A DNA stretch of 64,000 nt, from contig JBKEBQ010000043.1 of assembly GCA_047973225.1 (NCBI GenBank), positions 1-64,000 on the forward strand. Reading direction: 5' to 3'. This stretch comes from JBKEBQ01 sp047973225. GTDB taxonomy: Bacteria; Bacillota_I; Bacilli_A; Erysipelotrichales; Erysipelotrichaceae. Shown piece by piece: positions 9,134 to 18,277 of the stretch. The translations under genes and the position numbers were made by a program. The notes under the pieces are model-generated. The model was not told the DNA's origin. It ran no database searches and worked only from the letters and a program-made list of their open reading frames with translations. Numbering within the stretch: the stretch's first letter is position 1; the number at the start of each line of letters is the position of its first letter.

Positions 9134-9743
9134 ATCTGTTATAGAATTCTACAATTAACAACTCGTTTACTTCGCGGTTTAATTCGTTTCTTTCTGGCAA
9201 ACGAACATATTTTCCGACTTTTTTCTTTTTGTCTACATCAACAAAATCAGGTGTTCTGTAAACAGAATCAAAAGCTTCGTTAACGACGCTTAATTCTTGA
9301 GATTTTTCTTTTAATGAAATGATATCACCAGGTTTTACTGTATAAGATGGAATATCGACTTTTTTTCCATTTACCAAAAAGTGACCATGGTTTACCAATT
9401 GTCTTGATGCTCTTCTTGTTGTAACAAAACCCATACGGTATACAACATTATCAAGTCTTGATTCTAGTAAGAATAAAAAGTTGTTACCAGTAACACCACT
9501 CATCTTACTTGCTTTTTTAAACGTATTAAAGAATTGGCGTTCGCTAACTCCATACATAAAACGAAGTCTTTGCTTTTCTCTTAACTGCAACCCATAGTTT
9601 GTCAGCTTAATACGCTTAGTTGGTCCATGTTGACCAGGTGCATATTGGCGTTGTTTTCCTTTTGAAAATTCTTTTCCAGATTCTAGAATCGAGAAGCTTA
9701 AGCGTCTTGACGTCTTAAATACTGGTTTTGTAATTCTTGACAT
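9132..9743 (-). CDS. rpsD: 30S ribosomal protein S4
   Basis: S4, 203 aa, binds 16S rRNA early and nucleates 30S assembly. The N-terminus (MSRITKPVFKTSRRLSFSI) lacks the four zinc Cys of some S4 proteins. The S4 RNA-binding domain lies near residues 90-155 with SRLDNVVYRMGF and ASRQLVNHGHFLVNG. It is a single-gene unit, transcribed opposite to its neighbours, with its own strong promoter and a long 5' leader. AGGAGG lies just upstream of the ATG at 9743. Confidence 0.97.
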   Translation of the reverse strand: MSRITKPVFKTSRRLSFSILESGKEFSKGKQRQYAPGQHGPTKRIKLTNYGLQLREKQRLRFMYGVSERQFFNTFKKASKMSGVTGNNFLFLLESRLDNVVYRMGFVTTRRASRQLVNHGHFLVNGKKVDIPSYTVKPGDIISLKEKSQELSVVNEAFDSVYRTPDFVDVDKKKKVGKYVRLPERNELNREVNELLIVEFYNR

Positions 9744-9930
9744 AAAAGTCCTCCTATTGTTTCTTGCATAACAATAACGTACAAATCATTGAAAAGGGTG
9801 TCTGTATTTTAGTAGTTTCGTTATATATGTATATATGTAATTTATACGAAAATGCAGCCGAATTACTCCTACTACGCAATGCGCTACAAACGCAATCTAT
9901 TCAACTTTGTATGCTGCTATTATTTCATGC
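9744..9930 (-). promoter_or_regulatory. Long rpsD leader, candidate S4 autoregulatory RNA
   Basis: About 185 bases separate the promoter from the rpsD start. GCAGC (near 9916-9920 on the + strand) and GCTGC (near 9852-9857) can close a long-range stem around an arm containing TGCG/CGCA repeats. S4 represses its own leader in Bacillus subtilis, so the position fits, but homology of the structure is not shown here. Confidence 0.5.
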
Positions 9931-9936
9931 CTTATA

Positions 9937-9965
9937 AATATAGCAAATCATTTCCATAAAGTCAA
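9937..9965 (-). promoter_or_regulatory. rpsD promoter
   Basis: Read on the minus strand: TTGACT (9965-9960), exactly 17 bp, TATATT (9942-9937). Confidence 0.8.
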
Positions 9966-10030
9966 TGGAATTCCTGTCCATATCATATAAAGGGAGTAGC
10001 AGATCGCGCTAAAAAGCAAAAAAATCTTGG

Positions 10031-10058
10031 TTACACAAATTGTAAAATATGTTACAAT
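10031..10058 (+). promoter_or_regulatory. ezrA promoter
   Basis: TTACAC (10031-10036), 16 bp, TACAAT (10053-10058) with an upstream TGT extended -10 element. Confidence 0.55.
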
Positions 10059-10074
10059 TAACAAGAGGTGGATT

Positions 10075-11829
10075 ATGTCTAATTTTTTTAATCGAATAAA
10101 AGAGACCATATCTTTTGATATAGCAGTTATGATGATTATCATTTCCATTGCGATTGTTGTTTTATCAATTGCAATTCGTTCTTTAAAAATGAATAAAGCA
10201 AAAAAAGAATTGTCTGCATTGGAACTGAAATACAATGAATTAAAAAGTGTTCCATTGTCGTTCAAATTGAATAAAGCGGTTGCTTTATCAAAGGTGAATC
10301 GTAGTGTTGAGAGTGATGTTGTAAGTTATCAAAAAGAATTTGATGATGCACAAGTGCTGTTGAAAGAATATGCAGTTGTGTTGGCTGAAATTGATGACTA
10401 CGTGTATTCAAAAAAATTGAAAAAAGCAAGTATAGCGATCGATTCTATGGTGAATGTTATTGACAAAAGCGAAGCAGCAATTCGCTCACTTGATGTAAAA
10501 TTAGATGCCATTTTGGAACAAGAAAGTACGCAAAGAGAGAATATCAATACATTAAAGTCTAGATTTAGAGAAGCAAAACGGCATTTTTTAAATCATCGTG
10601 GGGACTATCACCAAAGTGTAGAGCATATGGAAGCTGAGATAGGTTGTATTGAGGATATGTTTACGGTTTTTGAGGAATGGATGTTTGCGAGTGAATTTAA
10701 TAAAGCAAGCCAAAAACAGGCTGAAATCACTTCTGAAATTGAAGTACTTGAAAGCGAATTGGAAGTCATTCCATCTTATTATAAACAATTGAAAATTATC
10801 TTGGTGGGAGCACTAGAAGAGCTCGAATATCTTGCATCTAGTTCAAAAAGCAAGGGTGTTTACTTAAATCATTTAGAGATTGATGCACAATTGGAAGTAA
10901 TGCGTGAGTTAATTAGTGAAATGTTATCAAAAGTAAGCTCTGGAAAAATTGCAAATATTCCCAAAGACATTGATGACTGTGAAGCACGTATTGTAAGTTT
11001 AAAGGAAAAAATGGATATGGAGGATCAGGCATTCACAGCAATTATGGACAAAAGTGCGCCATTGTTTGAACGAATTAAGATACTGAACCAGACCGTTCAA
11101 AAAATCAAAGAATTATATGAGCGTGTTCATACACGGTTCGGTTTTCAAAAATTAAACGAGAATTTAACCTCATTAGAAGAAAAAATGGATAGTTTAAATG
11201 AGCAACGTTATCGCTTACAACAGGTTATGAGTGAGAAAAGCGTACCGTATTCAACACTCACTATTTCTTACGAAGAGTTGGAAAATGATGTGTATTCACT
11301 AGAAAAGAATGCAAAAGAAATCATGGAACGTTTAGAAAATGCATGTAGTGATGAGGAGCGCGCAAAACAACAACTGGTAAAATTGCAATTGTTGGTGAAT
11401 GAAATGCGAATAAAGATTAAAAAAAATCGGCTACCATCGGTATCTGATAAATTCACTGAGGATTTGTTAAAGGCAAATGTGTGTATTGTTGAAATACGTG
11501 AAGTGCTAAACATTACTCCACTTCAAGTGGATTTATTAAATGCAAAATTGGAGAAAGGCATTGATTTTGTATATTCTTTATATAATGCTGTGAATAATTT
11601 AGTCGGTATGGCGGTTATGGTAGAAAATGCAATTGTCTTTGGAAATCGGTATCGTAGTGAATATGCAGAAGTTGATTCTGAGCTTATGCGCGCGGAGTTG
11701 TGTTTTAATAATGGGCAATACACAAAGTCTTTAAAAATTGCAATGAGTATTATTGAGCGTTTGCATCCTGGTGCTTATGAAAAGCTCATGACGAAAGGTT
11801 CTTCTTTTGATGAAGCAGTGCAAGCCTAA
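10075..11829 (+). CDS. ezrA: Septation ring regulator EzrA
   Basis: A 584-aa protein with one N-terminal transmembrane helix (about residues 18-36, VMMIIISIAIVVLSIAI) and then an almost unbroken coiled-coil/spectrin-like region. This is the architecture of EzrA, which controls FtsZ ring placement and links it to wall synthesis. Identification rests on topology, length and spectrin-like repeats; EzrA is poorly conserved in sequence. ATG 10075 is chosen over upstream starts because AAGAGGTGG lies 3 to 11 bases before it and it places the helix at the N-terminus. The last 20 bases overlap the cysteine desulfurase gene, as ezrA and a nifS-type gene do in other Bacillota. Confidence 0.85.
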   Translation: MSNFFNRIKETISFDIAVMMIIISIAIVVLSIAIRSLKMNKAKKELSALELKYNELKSVPLSFKLNKAVALSKVNRSVESDVVSYQKEFDDAQVLLKEYAVVLAEIDDYVYSKKLKKASIAIDSMVNVIDKSEAAIRSLDVKLDAILEQESTQRENINTLKSRFREAKRHFLNHRGDYHQSVEHMEAEIGCIEDMFTVFEEWMFASEFNKASQKQAEITSEIEVLESELEVIPSYYKQLKIILVGALEELEYLASSSKSKGVYLNHLEIDAQLEVMRELISEMLSKVSSGKIANIPKDIDDCEARIVSLKEKMDMEDQAFTAIMDKSAPLFERIKILNQTVQKIKELYERVHTRFGFQKLNENLTSLEEKMDSLNEQRYRLQQVMSEKSVPYSTLTISYEELENDVYSLEKNAKEIMERLENACSDEERAKQQLVKLQLLVNEMRIKIKKNRLPSVSDKFTEDLLKANVCIVEIREVLNITPLQVDLLNAKLEKGIDFVYSLYNAVNNLVGMAVMVENAIVFGNRYRSEYAEVDSELMRAELCFNNGQYTKSLKIAMSIIERLHPGAYEKLMTKGSSFDEAVQA

Positions 11830-12970
11830 ATATTATTTTGATTATGCGTCTACCACACCAATTGATGAGCATATTTTAGATAGTTATACAAAAGTACTAC
11901 AAACATACTATGCGAATTCACAATCTGTTTATGCATTGGGTTTAGAAGTTCATCAATTGGTGGAAACGAGTCGCAAAAAAATTGCCCATATGTTATCGGT
12001 GCAAAGCGAAGAAATTATTTTCACATCAGGAGCGAGTGAAGCAAATAGCTTTGCAATCAAAGGCTTTGCGTTACAATATTCACATCGTGGTAAACACATT
12101 ATTGCGAATCGCATGGAACACTCTTCAACCCTACAGGCGTTGGCGCAGTTGGCTGAAGTGTTTTCTTTTGACATTAGTTATGTTGATGTTGCAGAAGATG
12201 GTAGAATTTCTCTTGCAGAAATTCAAAAGCATATGCGTAAGGATACGATTCTTGTATGTTTGATGGCGGTTAATAATGAGATTGGTAGTAGACAAGATAT
12301 TGAAGCGATTGGTGCATACTTAAAAAAGAATAGCAGGTCTGCTTTTTTTGTTGATGGGGTTCAACAAATAGGAAAGTATCCCTTGCACCTTGAACATGTG
12401 GATTTATATACGTGGACTACACATAAACTTTATGGTGTTAAGGGTTGTGGGGTTTTAGTAAAAAAGAAAAATATTTCATTATTGCCATTGATACATGGAG
12501 GACAGCAAGAGTTGGGAATTCGTGGTGGAACCTTAAATGCTCCTGCATGTATTGTAGCAGCTAAAACATTGCGATTGGCAATGCAAAAAAGTGCACAACA
12601 TATGGATCATGTACGTTGCTTATCCAATTTACTATATGATGAACTTTCACAGCTAGCAGAAATTGATATCAATTCTAATCAAGAAACATGTATTCCTTAT
12701 ATTTTTAATTTTTCATGGACAAAAATGAATAGCGAAATTATGATGAATGCATTAAATGAGCGAAACATTTATATTTCTAGTCAAAGTGCGTGTTCATCCA
12801 AAACCAGAGAACCTTCACATACTCTTTTAGCGCTTGGTTATAGAAAACAAAGAGCATTGGCAACAATACGGATCAGTTTGTCTCATTACACAACCAAAGA
12901 AGAAGTAGAATATTTGATTCAAAATATTAAGGAGATTGTATATGAATACACAAGCGAACATTGCGTATGA
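11810..12970 (+). CDS. Cysteine desulfurase (NifS/IscS type)
   Basis: PLP enzyme of 386 aa that takes sulfur from cysteine as a protein persulfide. Seen: YFDYASTTP at the N-terminus, TSGASEANSFAIKG, PLP Lys in TTHKLYG near residue 203, and the catalytic Cys in SACSS near residue 325. It overlaps ezrA by 20 bases and the next gene, thiI, by 29 bases, so the three are one transcript. It is the likely sulfur donor for ThiI 4-thiouridine synthesis (NifZ-like role), rather than a general Fe-S cluster enzyme. No Fe-S scaffold gene is nearby. ATG 11810 has GAAAGG 11 bases upstream. Confidence 0.93.
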   Translation: MKQCKPKYYFDYASTTPIDEHILDSYTKVLQTYYANSQSVYALGLEVHQLVETSRKKIAHMLSVQSEEIIFTSGASEANSFAIKGFALQYSHRGKHIIANRMEHSSTLQALAQLAEVFSFDISYVDVAEDGRISLAEIQKHMRKDTILVCLMAVNNEIGSRQDIEAIGAYLKKNSRSAFFVDGVQQIGKYPLHLEHVDLYTWTTHKLYGVKGCGVLVKKKNISLLPLIHGGQQELGIRGGTLNAPACIVAAKTLRLAMQKSAQHMDHVRCLSNLLYDELSQLAEIDINSNQETCIPYIFNFSWTKMNSEIMMNALNERNIYISSQSACSSKTREPSHTLLALGYRKQRALATIRISLSHYTTKEEVEYLIQNIKEIVYEYTSEHCV

Positions 12971-14150
12971 TCATATTTTGATTCGCTTTGGTGAATTATC
13001 AACCAAAGGAAAAAACAAAAAGGATTTTATTCGTCAACTTTTCATGAATGTAAAACGTAGTTTGCAAAACTTTTCTAATATAACGATTGAAAAAGGTCAT
13101 GATCGTTTGTATATTTTATTGCATGGTGAAGACCACAAACCGGTTTGCGAGCAGTTGCAATATGTATTTGGCATTTCTTCTTATTCATTGGCGATTAAAA
13201 TCGATAGTGATTTGGATACGATGGTGGAAATTGCTTGCCAATTGGCACAAAAAACAGAGCACAAAACTTTTAAAATGGATACAAGAAGACATCATAAAGC
13301 CTTTTTATACAGTAGTGATGAGATTAATCGTGCTTGTGCAAGTAAAATTCTTCAAAAGACAGAGTTGAGGGTAGATGTAAAAAAACCAGAATTACGAATT
13401 CAAATAGAGGTGCGTGAATTTGATACGTATGTAATGACAAATCGCATCAAAGGAGCAGGAGGTTATCCTGTTGGAACTGGCGGTAAGGCAATGGTGATGT
13501 TGTCTGGAGGAATTGATTCTCCAGTAGCTTGTTATGAAATGCAAAAACGCGGTGTGGTCGTGGAGTGTGTACATTTTGCTTCACCTCCTTATACATCACA
13601 GCAATCGCTTGATAAAGTAAAAAAATTAGCGTCTAGAATTGCACTATTTCAAGGACATGTGCGTCTTCATATCATAACATTTACAGATATACAGTTAAAA
13701 ATATACGAGAACTGTCCTGAAAGCTATGCTATCACAATCATGCGTAGAATGATGTATCGTTTGGCGGAGTGCTTATGTGAGAAACAACATTGTCTAGCAA
13801 TTGTAAACGGCGAGAGTTTGGGGCAGGTGGCATCACAAACACTGGAAAGCATGAATGTTATTGGAAATGCATGCAACATAACGGTGTTGCGACCACTTGC
13901 ATGTAGGGATAAATTGGAAATCATTAAAATTGCGGAAAACATAGGTACCTATCAAACATCGATACTGCCATTTGAAGACTGTTGTACGATTTTTACACCA
14001 AAAAAACCAACAACAAAGCCGAAGTTGGAAAAGGCAGAGCGATTCGAAGCCAAATTTGATTTTAGGCATTACCTTGAAGAAGCACTTTTACAAATCGATT
14101 CACAAAATGTTTATGTTGAAAAGGAAAGTGATCATGGAGACTTGTTCTAA
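12942..14150 (+). CDS. thiI: tRNA 4-thiouridine synthase ThiI
   Basis: At 402 aa this is the short ThiI form without a rhodanese domain. ThiI adenylates U8 of tRNA and inserts sulfur to make s4U, and may also supply thiamine thiazole sulfur. The N-terminal ferredoxin-like and THUMP part covers about residues 1-165. The PP-loop is MLSGGIDSP near residue 186. Lacking the rhodanese Cys, it would accept sulfur from the adjacent desulfurase. ATG 12942 follows AAGGAG. It overlaps the upstream desulfurase gene and the downstream rlmA-type gene by 17 bases. Confidence 0.95.
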   Translation: MNTQANIAYDHILIRFGELSTKGKNKKDFIRQLFMNVKRSLQNFSNITIEKGHDRLYILLHGEDHKPVCEQLQYVFGISSYSLAIKIDSDLDTMVEIACQLAQKTEHKTFKMDTRRHHKAFLYSSDEINRACASKILQKTELRVDVKKPELRIQIEVREFDTYVMTNRIKGAGGYPVGTGGKAMVMLSGGIDSPVACYEMQKRGVVVECVHFASPPYTSQQSLDKVKKLASRIALFQGHVRLHIITFTDIQLKIYENCPESYAITIMRRMMYRLAECLCEKQHCLAIVNGESLGQVASQTLESMNVIGNACNITVLRPLACRDKLEIIKIAENIGTYQTSILPFEDCCTIFTPKKPTTKPKLEKAERFEAKFDFRHYLEEALLQIDSQNVYVEKESDHGDLF

Positions 14151-14922
14151 AGCCCTTATTTGTCCAGTTTGCGAGAAAACATTGCAGAAAAAAATCAAAA
14201 ACTATGTTTGTGTAAACGGACATAGTTTTGATATTTCTAAGCAAGGATATACGAATGTTTGGCAACACAAATCATTATGCACAGGAGATAATCGAGATAT
14301 GGTAGAAGCGCGTTCGCATTTTTTAGAAAAAGGTTTTTATCAACCGCTGTTGGATGCCTTACTACATCAAAATAAAAAAGGGGCAATATGCGTAGATACA
14401 GGGTGTGGAGAAGGCTATTATACAAGAGCCATTGCACAACAAGACAATTGTTTTTTATATGCTTTTGATGTTAGTAAAACGGCCTTAAAACATGCAGCAA
14501 AAAACGATAAAAACGCAGCATATTTTTTATCCAGTATTTTTAAACTTCCCATAAAAACCCGTAGTGTTGATATTGTATTTAACATATTTGCGCCATTTGC
14601 AGGTACCGAATTTGGACGGGTTTTGAAAACCAATGGGATTGTTGTCAAAGTTGATCCCGCTCCTTTACACCTTTTTGAGATGAAGAAAATTTTGTATGAA
14701 CATCCATATAAAAATGAGATAAGCACACCAGCAGGATGGCAGTGTATATCGTCGCAAACAATTGCTTTTGATATGGTGTTAAAACAAGAAGATATTCAAA
14801 ATTTGATCACTATGACACCGTATTTTTTCAAAACAAAAAAAGATAAAATCGAAGCACTTTGTTCGTTGGATCACTTGAAAGTACAGGCTGGTTTTTATTT
14901 ACAACTTTTACAAAGAGTATAA
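14134..14922 (+). CDS. rlmA: 23S rRNA (guanine-N1) methyltransferase, RlmA family
   Basis: A 262-aa SAM enzyme. The N-terminal zinc site CPVC...CVNGHSFD (residues about 10-32), followed by SKQGYTNVW, is typical of RlmA proteins that methylate G745/G748 of 23S rRNA. The SAM motif VDTGCGEGYYTRAI is near residue 88. FNIFAPFAGTEFGRVL is the conserved late motif. ATG 14134 is chosen because AAGGAAAG precedes it by 5 bases and the zinc site then starts at the expected position. An in-frame extension to 13972 lies inside thiI and is not needed. Confidence 0.9.
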   Translation: METCSKALICPVCEKTLQKKIKNYVCVNGHSFDISKQGYTNVWQHKSLCTGDNRDMVEARSHFLEKGFYQPLLDALLHQNKKGAICVDTGCGEGYYTRAIAQQDNCFLYAFDVSKTALKHAAKNDKNAAYFLSSIFKLPIKTRSVDIVFNIFAPFAGTEFGRVLKTNGIVVKVDPAPLHLFEMKKILYEHPYKNEISTPAGWQCISSQTIAFDMVLKQEDIQNLITMTPYFFKTKKDKIEALCSLDHLKVQAGFYLQLLQRV

Positions 14923-14949
14923 ACTTATATTTCAAAGGATTGTGATTTT

Positions 14950-14958
14950 TGTTATAAT
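14950..14958 (+). promoter_or_regulatory. ffh promoter, extended -10
   Basis: TGT then TATAAT (14953-14958), 33 bases before the ffh ATG; the -35 region (TTTCAA at 14930) is poor. Confidence 0.55.
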
Positions 14959-14990
14959 ACATATACATAGCATGAAGAAGAGGTAAGAAT

Positions 14991-16391
14991 ATGTTTGATT
15001 CACTAACGAATAAATTAAATAATGCTTTTAAAAATATTACAGGAAAAGCAAAATTAAGCGAAAAAAATATGGACGATATGTTAAAAGAAGTACGCATGTC
15101 ACTTTTGGAAGCAGATGTTAATTATGGGGTTGTAAAAGAATTTGTTGATAACATTAAAATTAAGTGGCAAGGACTTGAAGTGAGCAAATCTTTGGATCCT
15201 TCACAAATGGTTTTAAAGATTGTAAAAGAAGAGTTGGTAGCGCTTTTGGGCGATAGCGAAAGCCCTCTTCATTACCAAAAGGATGGAATTACCACAATCA
15301 TGATGGTAGGTTTACAAGGGACAGGAAAAACAACTGCAGCTGCGAAGATTGCTAATCTTTTAAAAAACAAGCAGCAGCGAAAAGTTTTATTGGCTGCATG
15401 TGATGTTATTCGTCCTGCAGCGATTGAACAGCTGCAAGTTTTAGGAAAGCAAATTGAAGTTGAAGTATACACGGAAGGTGTTGAAGTTAGCGCGTTAACA
15501 AATGCGAAAAATGCGATTGTTTTTGCGAAAGAACATGACTATGATACCGTCATATTCGATAGTGCTGGGCGTTTGCATCTTGATGATGAATTAATGCAAG
15601 AACTGAGCGACTTAAAAGAATTACTACATCCTAGTGATATTTTATTGGCGGTGGATGCGATGACAGGACAAGATATTGTAAATGTTGCGCAAGCATTTCA
15701 TGAGCGATTGCATGTTAGCGGGCTTGTTCTTACAAAACTGGATGGTGATGCGCGAGGTGGAGGGATTTTATCCGTACGAGCAATTACCAATGTTCCAGTG
15801 AAATTTGTTGGACAAGGCGAGAAAATGGAAGATCTTGATGTTTTTTATCCCGAACGCATGGCGGATCGTATTTTAGGTATGGGAGACGTTTTAACCCTCA
15901 TTGAACAAGCTGAAGCAAAAATGGATAAAGATCTTGCCGAGCAGAGTGTAAAGCGTATGATGAGTGGACAGTTTAATTTGAATGATATGATGGTGCAATT
16001 GCAACAAATTTCAAAAATGGGATCCCTTGGAAAAATTATGAAGATGTTACCAGGGATGGGGAATATGGCATCTTCTATGGATGAAGCAAAAAGTGAGGGA
16101 CAATTAAAAACAACCAAGGCGATGCTTTCGAGTATGACAAATGAAGAACGAGAACATCCGGAAATTATAAAAGCTGCAAGAAAGAAGCGCATTGCACAAG
16201 GTAGTGGCTGTCAAGTAAGTGATCTAAATCGCTTGTTGTCGCAATTTGAAAAGACGAAAAAAATGATGTTTTCCATGATGAAAATGCAACAAAATGGCGG
16301 TATGCCAAATGATCAAATACCCAAAGGAATACCCATGCCACAGTCGAGTGGGAAAAAGAAATTTGTTTCGAAACTCAAGAAAAGAAGATAA
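14991..16391 (+). CDS. ffh: Signal recognition particle protein Ffh (SRP54)
   Basis: A 466-aa GTPase that with SRP RNA targets nascent membrane proteins to FtsY. N domain residues 1-90; G domain with GLQGTGKTT near residue 107, DSAGR near 187 and TKLDGDARGGG near 246; Met-rich M domain from about 300, ending in a Met/Lys-rich tail. AAGAGGTAAG precedes the ATG. The receptor ftsY is at 58.5 kb in this window. YlxM, which usually precedes ffh, lies behind ftsY here instead. Confidence 0.97.
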   Translation: MFDSLTNKLNNAFKNITGKAKLSEKNMDDMLKEVRMSLLEADVNYGVVKEFVDNIKIKWQGLEVSKSLDPSQMVLKIVKEELVALLGDSESPLHYQKDGITTIMMVGLQGTGKTTAAAKIANLLKNKQQRKVLLAACDVIRPAAIEQLQVLGKQIEVEVYTEGVEVSALTNAKNAIVFAKEHDYDTVIFDSAGRLHLDDELMQELSDLKELLHPSDILLAVDAMTGQDIVNVAQAFHERLHVSGLVLTKLDGDARGGGILSVRAITNVPVKFVGQGEKMEDLDVFYPERMADRILGMGDVLTLIEQAEAKMDKDLAEQSVKRMMSGQFNLNDMMVQLQQISKMGSLGKIMKMLPGMGNMASSMDEAKSEGQLKTTKAMLSSMTNEEREHPEIIKAARKKRIAQGSGCQVSDLNRLLSQFEKTKKMMFSMMKMQQNGGMPNDQIPKGIPMPQSSGKKKFVSKLKKRR

Positions 16392-16427
16392 CACAAGGTG
16401 TCAAGTATTTTCACTTGACACCTTGTG
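16392..16427 (+). terminator. Perfect 15-bp inverted repeat between ffh and rpsP
   Basis: Arms 16392-16406 and 16413-16427 match perfectly around a 6-base loop. It follows the ffh stop directly, but only a weak T-tract follows. The right arm contains the -35 box of the rpsP promoter, so it may act as a terminator, an operator, or both. Confidence 0.7.
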
Positions 16428-16443
16428 CTTCTTAAGCTATACT
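16415..16443 (+). promoter_or_regulatory. Consensus promoter of the rpsP operon
   Basis: TTGACA (16415-16420), exactly 17 bp, TATACT (16438-16443). The -35 hexamer is part of the inverted repeat described for 16392-16427. Confidence 0.8.
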
Positions 16444-16475
16444 TTATGAATAAATAAGAATAAAGGAGAATGGTT

Positions 16476-16751
16476 ATGGCAGTAAAATTAAGATTGAAAA
16501 GAATGGGTAAAAAAGGATATGCGTATTATAGAATTGTAGCCGCGGATTCAAGAAGTCCTAGAGATGGAAGGATTGTTGAAGCGATTGGAACGTATAATCC
16601 CAACCAAGAACCATCTAATGTAACGTTTGATGAAGAATTAACTATGAAATGGCTACGTGCTGGTGCACAGCCTTCAGATACGGTAAGAAATCTATTATCA
16701 AAACAAGGGTTTATGAAAAAATTACACGACGAAAAAAACACTAAGAAATAA
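16476..16751 (+). CDS. rpsP: 30S ribosomal protein S16
   Basis: S16, 91 aa, a 30S assembly protein. [21 protein letters not shown] and SPRDGR(I)VE are family marks. ATG 16476 gives the standard N-terminus and is 7 bases from AAAGGAG; ATG 16470 is too close to that site. It is the first gene of rpsP-khpA-rimM-trmD. Confidence 0.97.
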   Translation: MAVKLRLKRMGKKGYAYYRIVAADSRSPRDGRIVEAIGTYNPNQEPSNVTFDEELTMKWLRAGAQPSDTVRNLLSKQGFMKKLHDEKNTKK

Positions 16752-16754
16752 TTC

Positions 16755-17000
16755 GTGAACTACGAAAAACTTATTTTAGATCTTATAACACCGATTGTAG
16801 ATGACAAAGACGGTTTATCAGCAAAAATTATGTCTACACTTGATGAAAACGAGATCTTATTGCATGTTTATGCAAATTCAGAAGATGTAGCTCGTTTAAT
16901 TGGACGTCGTGGAATGATGGCGAGCAGTATACGTCAATTAATGTCAATAGCATCGCGCCAAGATGGCAAGATGATCACAATTAAGTTTGAATCATATTAA
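16755..17000 (+). CDS. khpA: KH-domain RNA-binding protein KhpA
   Basis: An 81-aa single KH-domain protein with the loop LIGRRGMMASSIRQL (GxxG reads GRRG). KhpA pairs with KhpB (Jag) to bind RNA and affects cell size and division in other Bacillota. It starts with GTG three bases after rpsP. The usual order rpsP-khpA-rimM-trmD is kept, but the small gene ylqD found between some of these genes in Bacillus is absent. Confidence 0.92.
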   Translation: MNYEKLILDLITPIVDDKDGLSAKIMSTLDENEILLHVYANSEDVARLIGRRGMMASSIRQLMSIASRQDGKMITIKFESY

Positions 17001-17020
17001 AGATGCATTGGCATCTTTTT
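16999..17020 (+). terminator. Attenuator-like hairpin between khpA and rimM
   Basis: AAAGATGC and GCATCTTT pair around loop ATTG, followed by more T (to 17020). It overlaps the khpA stop and lies only 13 bases before rimM, so it probably lowers rather than ends transcription. Confidence 0.6.
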
Positions 17021-17032
17021 TAAGAGGTAGGT

Positions 17033-17515
17033 ATGGAAAAAGTAAAAATAGGAGTTTTGTTTAACACGCATGGACTACGCGGAGAAATGAAAGTTTCTTC
17101 TTTTAGTGATAATATAAAAAAACGCTTGTCAATCGCGCATCATGTTATGATTTTACATGAAGGTAACTATATTGATGTGGAAATAAAAACAGCGCGCTTT
17201 CACAAGGGCATAATGTTGATTAGTTTTGTCGGTATGCAAGATATCAATCTTGTTGAAAAATATAAAGGATGTACTTTGCATATTTTTCCAAATGACACGG
17301 ATGCTCATATTTATTATTATCAACTTATGGGATGTAAAGTATATGATCAAAACGATTCTTTGTTAGGGGTTGTGGAAGATGTTTTGGAAACAGGTGCAAA
17401 TCCTGTATTGCGTGTTCGTAAAGATATTTTGATACCATTTGTTGATGCTTTTATTATTGAGGTGAAAGTAAAACAAAAATATTTAAAAATGAAAATTATA
17501 GAGGGTATGTTATGA
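17033..17515 (+). CDS. rimM: Ribosome maturation factor RimM
   Basis: A 160-aa 16S processing factor that binds S19 and helps fold the 30S head. GVLFNTHGLRGEMKV is the N-terminal RimM motif, and the C-terminal PRC-barrel part has VLETGANPVL and ILIPFVDAFI. ATG 17033 follows AGAGGTAG. Its stop overlaps the trmD start (ATGA arrangement), showing translational coupling. Confidence 0.95.
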   Translation: MEKVKIGVLFNTHGLRGEMKVSSFSDNIKKRLSIAHHVMILHEGNYIDVEIKTARFHKGIMLISFVGMQDINLVEKYKGCTLHIFPNDTDAHIYYYQLMGCKVYDQNDSLLGVVEDVLETGANPVLRVRKDILIPFVDAFIIEVKVKQKYLKMKIIEGML

Positions 17516-18234
17516 AGATTACAACATTAACTTTGTTTCCTGAATTTTTTGATTCTTTTCAGAAAACATCAATCGTTAAGCGTGCAATTGCAGACGGACA
17601 TGTGCAATTAAATTATGTGAATTTTCGTGATTATACAGATGACAGACACAATAATGTAGATGATACACCATGTGGTGGAGGTGCAGGGATGTTGCTTGCA
17701 TGCCAACCAATCGTTGATGCTATACAAGCAAATAAACAAAAGCATACGAAGGTGATTATGTTAAGTCCACAAGGGAGAGTGTTTAATCAAGCGCTTGCGC
17801 AAGCGTTAGCGAAAGAAGAAGACCTTTTTTTATTGTGTGGACATTATGAGGGATTTGATGAGCGAATTCGCTCATATGTAGATGATGAAGTATCGATTGG
17901 CGATTATGTATTAACAGGAGGAGAAAGCGCTGCAATGGTTATTAGCGATACCATTATTCGCTTGCAAGATGGAGTTATTCGCAAAGCCTCTCACGAAGAT
18001 GATTCTTTTGCCTATGGCTTGTTGGAATATCCACAATATACAAGACCAATTGTATATAACGGTGAGAAAGTACCAGATGTATTGATGAGTGGACATCATG
18101 AAAACATTCGAAAATGGCGTTTAAAAGAAGCCTTGCGTAAAACGTATATACACCGCGCGGATTTGTTAGCGAATCGCGAACTGAGTAAAGAAGAAGCTGT
18201 ATATTTAACGCAAATAAAAAGCGAAGAAAAATAA
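17512..18234 (+). CDS. trmD: tRNA (guanine-37-N1)-methyltransferase TrmD
   Basis: A 240-aa SPOUT methyltransferase that makes m1G37 next to the anticodon and prevents +1 frameshifts. The knot region holds [22 protein letters not shown] and [10 protein letters not shown], which form the SAM site. [13 protein letters not shown] lies before it. Starts inside the rimM stop. The last gene before the rplS promoter. Confidence 0.97.
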   Translation: MKITTLTLFPEFFDSFQKTSIVKRAIADGHVQLNYVNFRDYTDDRHNNVDDTPCGGGAGMLLACQPIVDAIQANKQKHTKVIMLSPQGRVFNQALAQALAKEEDLFLLCGHYEGFDERIRSYVDDEVSIGDYVLTGGESAAMVISDTIIRLQDGVIRKASHEDDSFAYGLLEYPQYTRPIVYNGEKVPDVLMSGHHENIRKWRLKEALRKTYIHRADLLANRELSKEEAVYLTQIKSEEK

Positions 18235-18242
18235 AGTTAAGG

Positions 18243-18271
18243 TTTACAAGTACACACGATTTTGGTATTAT
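18243..18271 (+). promoter_or_regulatory. rplS promoter
   Basis: TTTACA (18243-18248), exactly 17 bp, TATTAT (18266-18271), plus a TGG extended -10. Confidence 0.7.
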
Positions 18272-18277
18272 ATAAAA

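Noticed and set aside
16392..16427. Plain strong intrinsic terminator behind ffh
   Set aside because: Stem is perfect but the T-tract is weak and a consensus promoter starts within it; kept as a dual or operator-like element instead.
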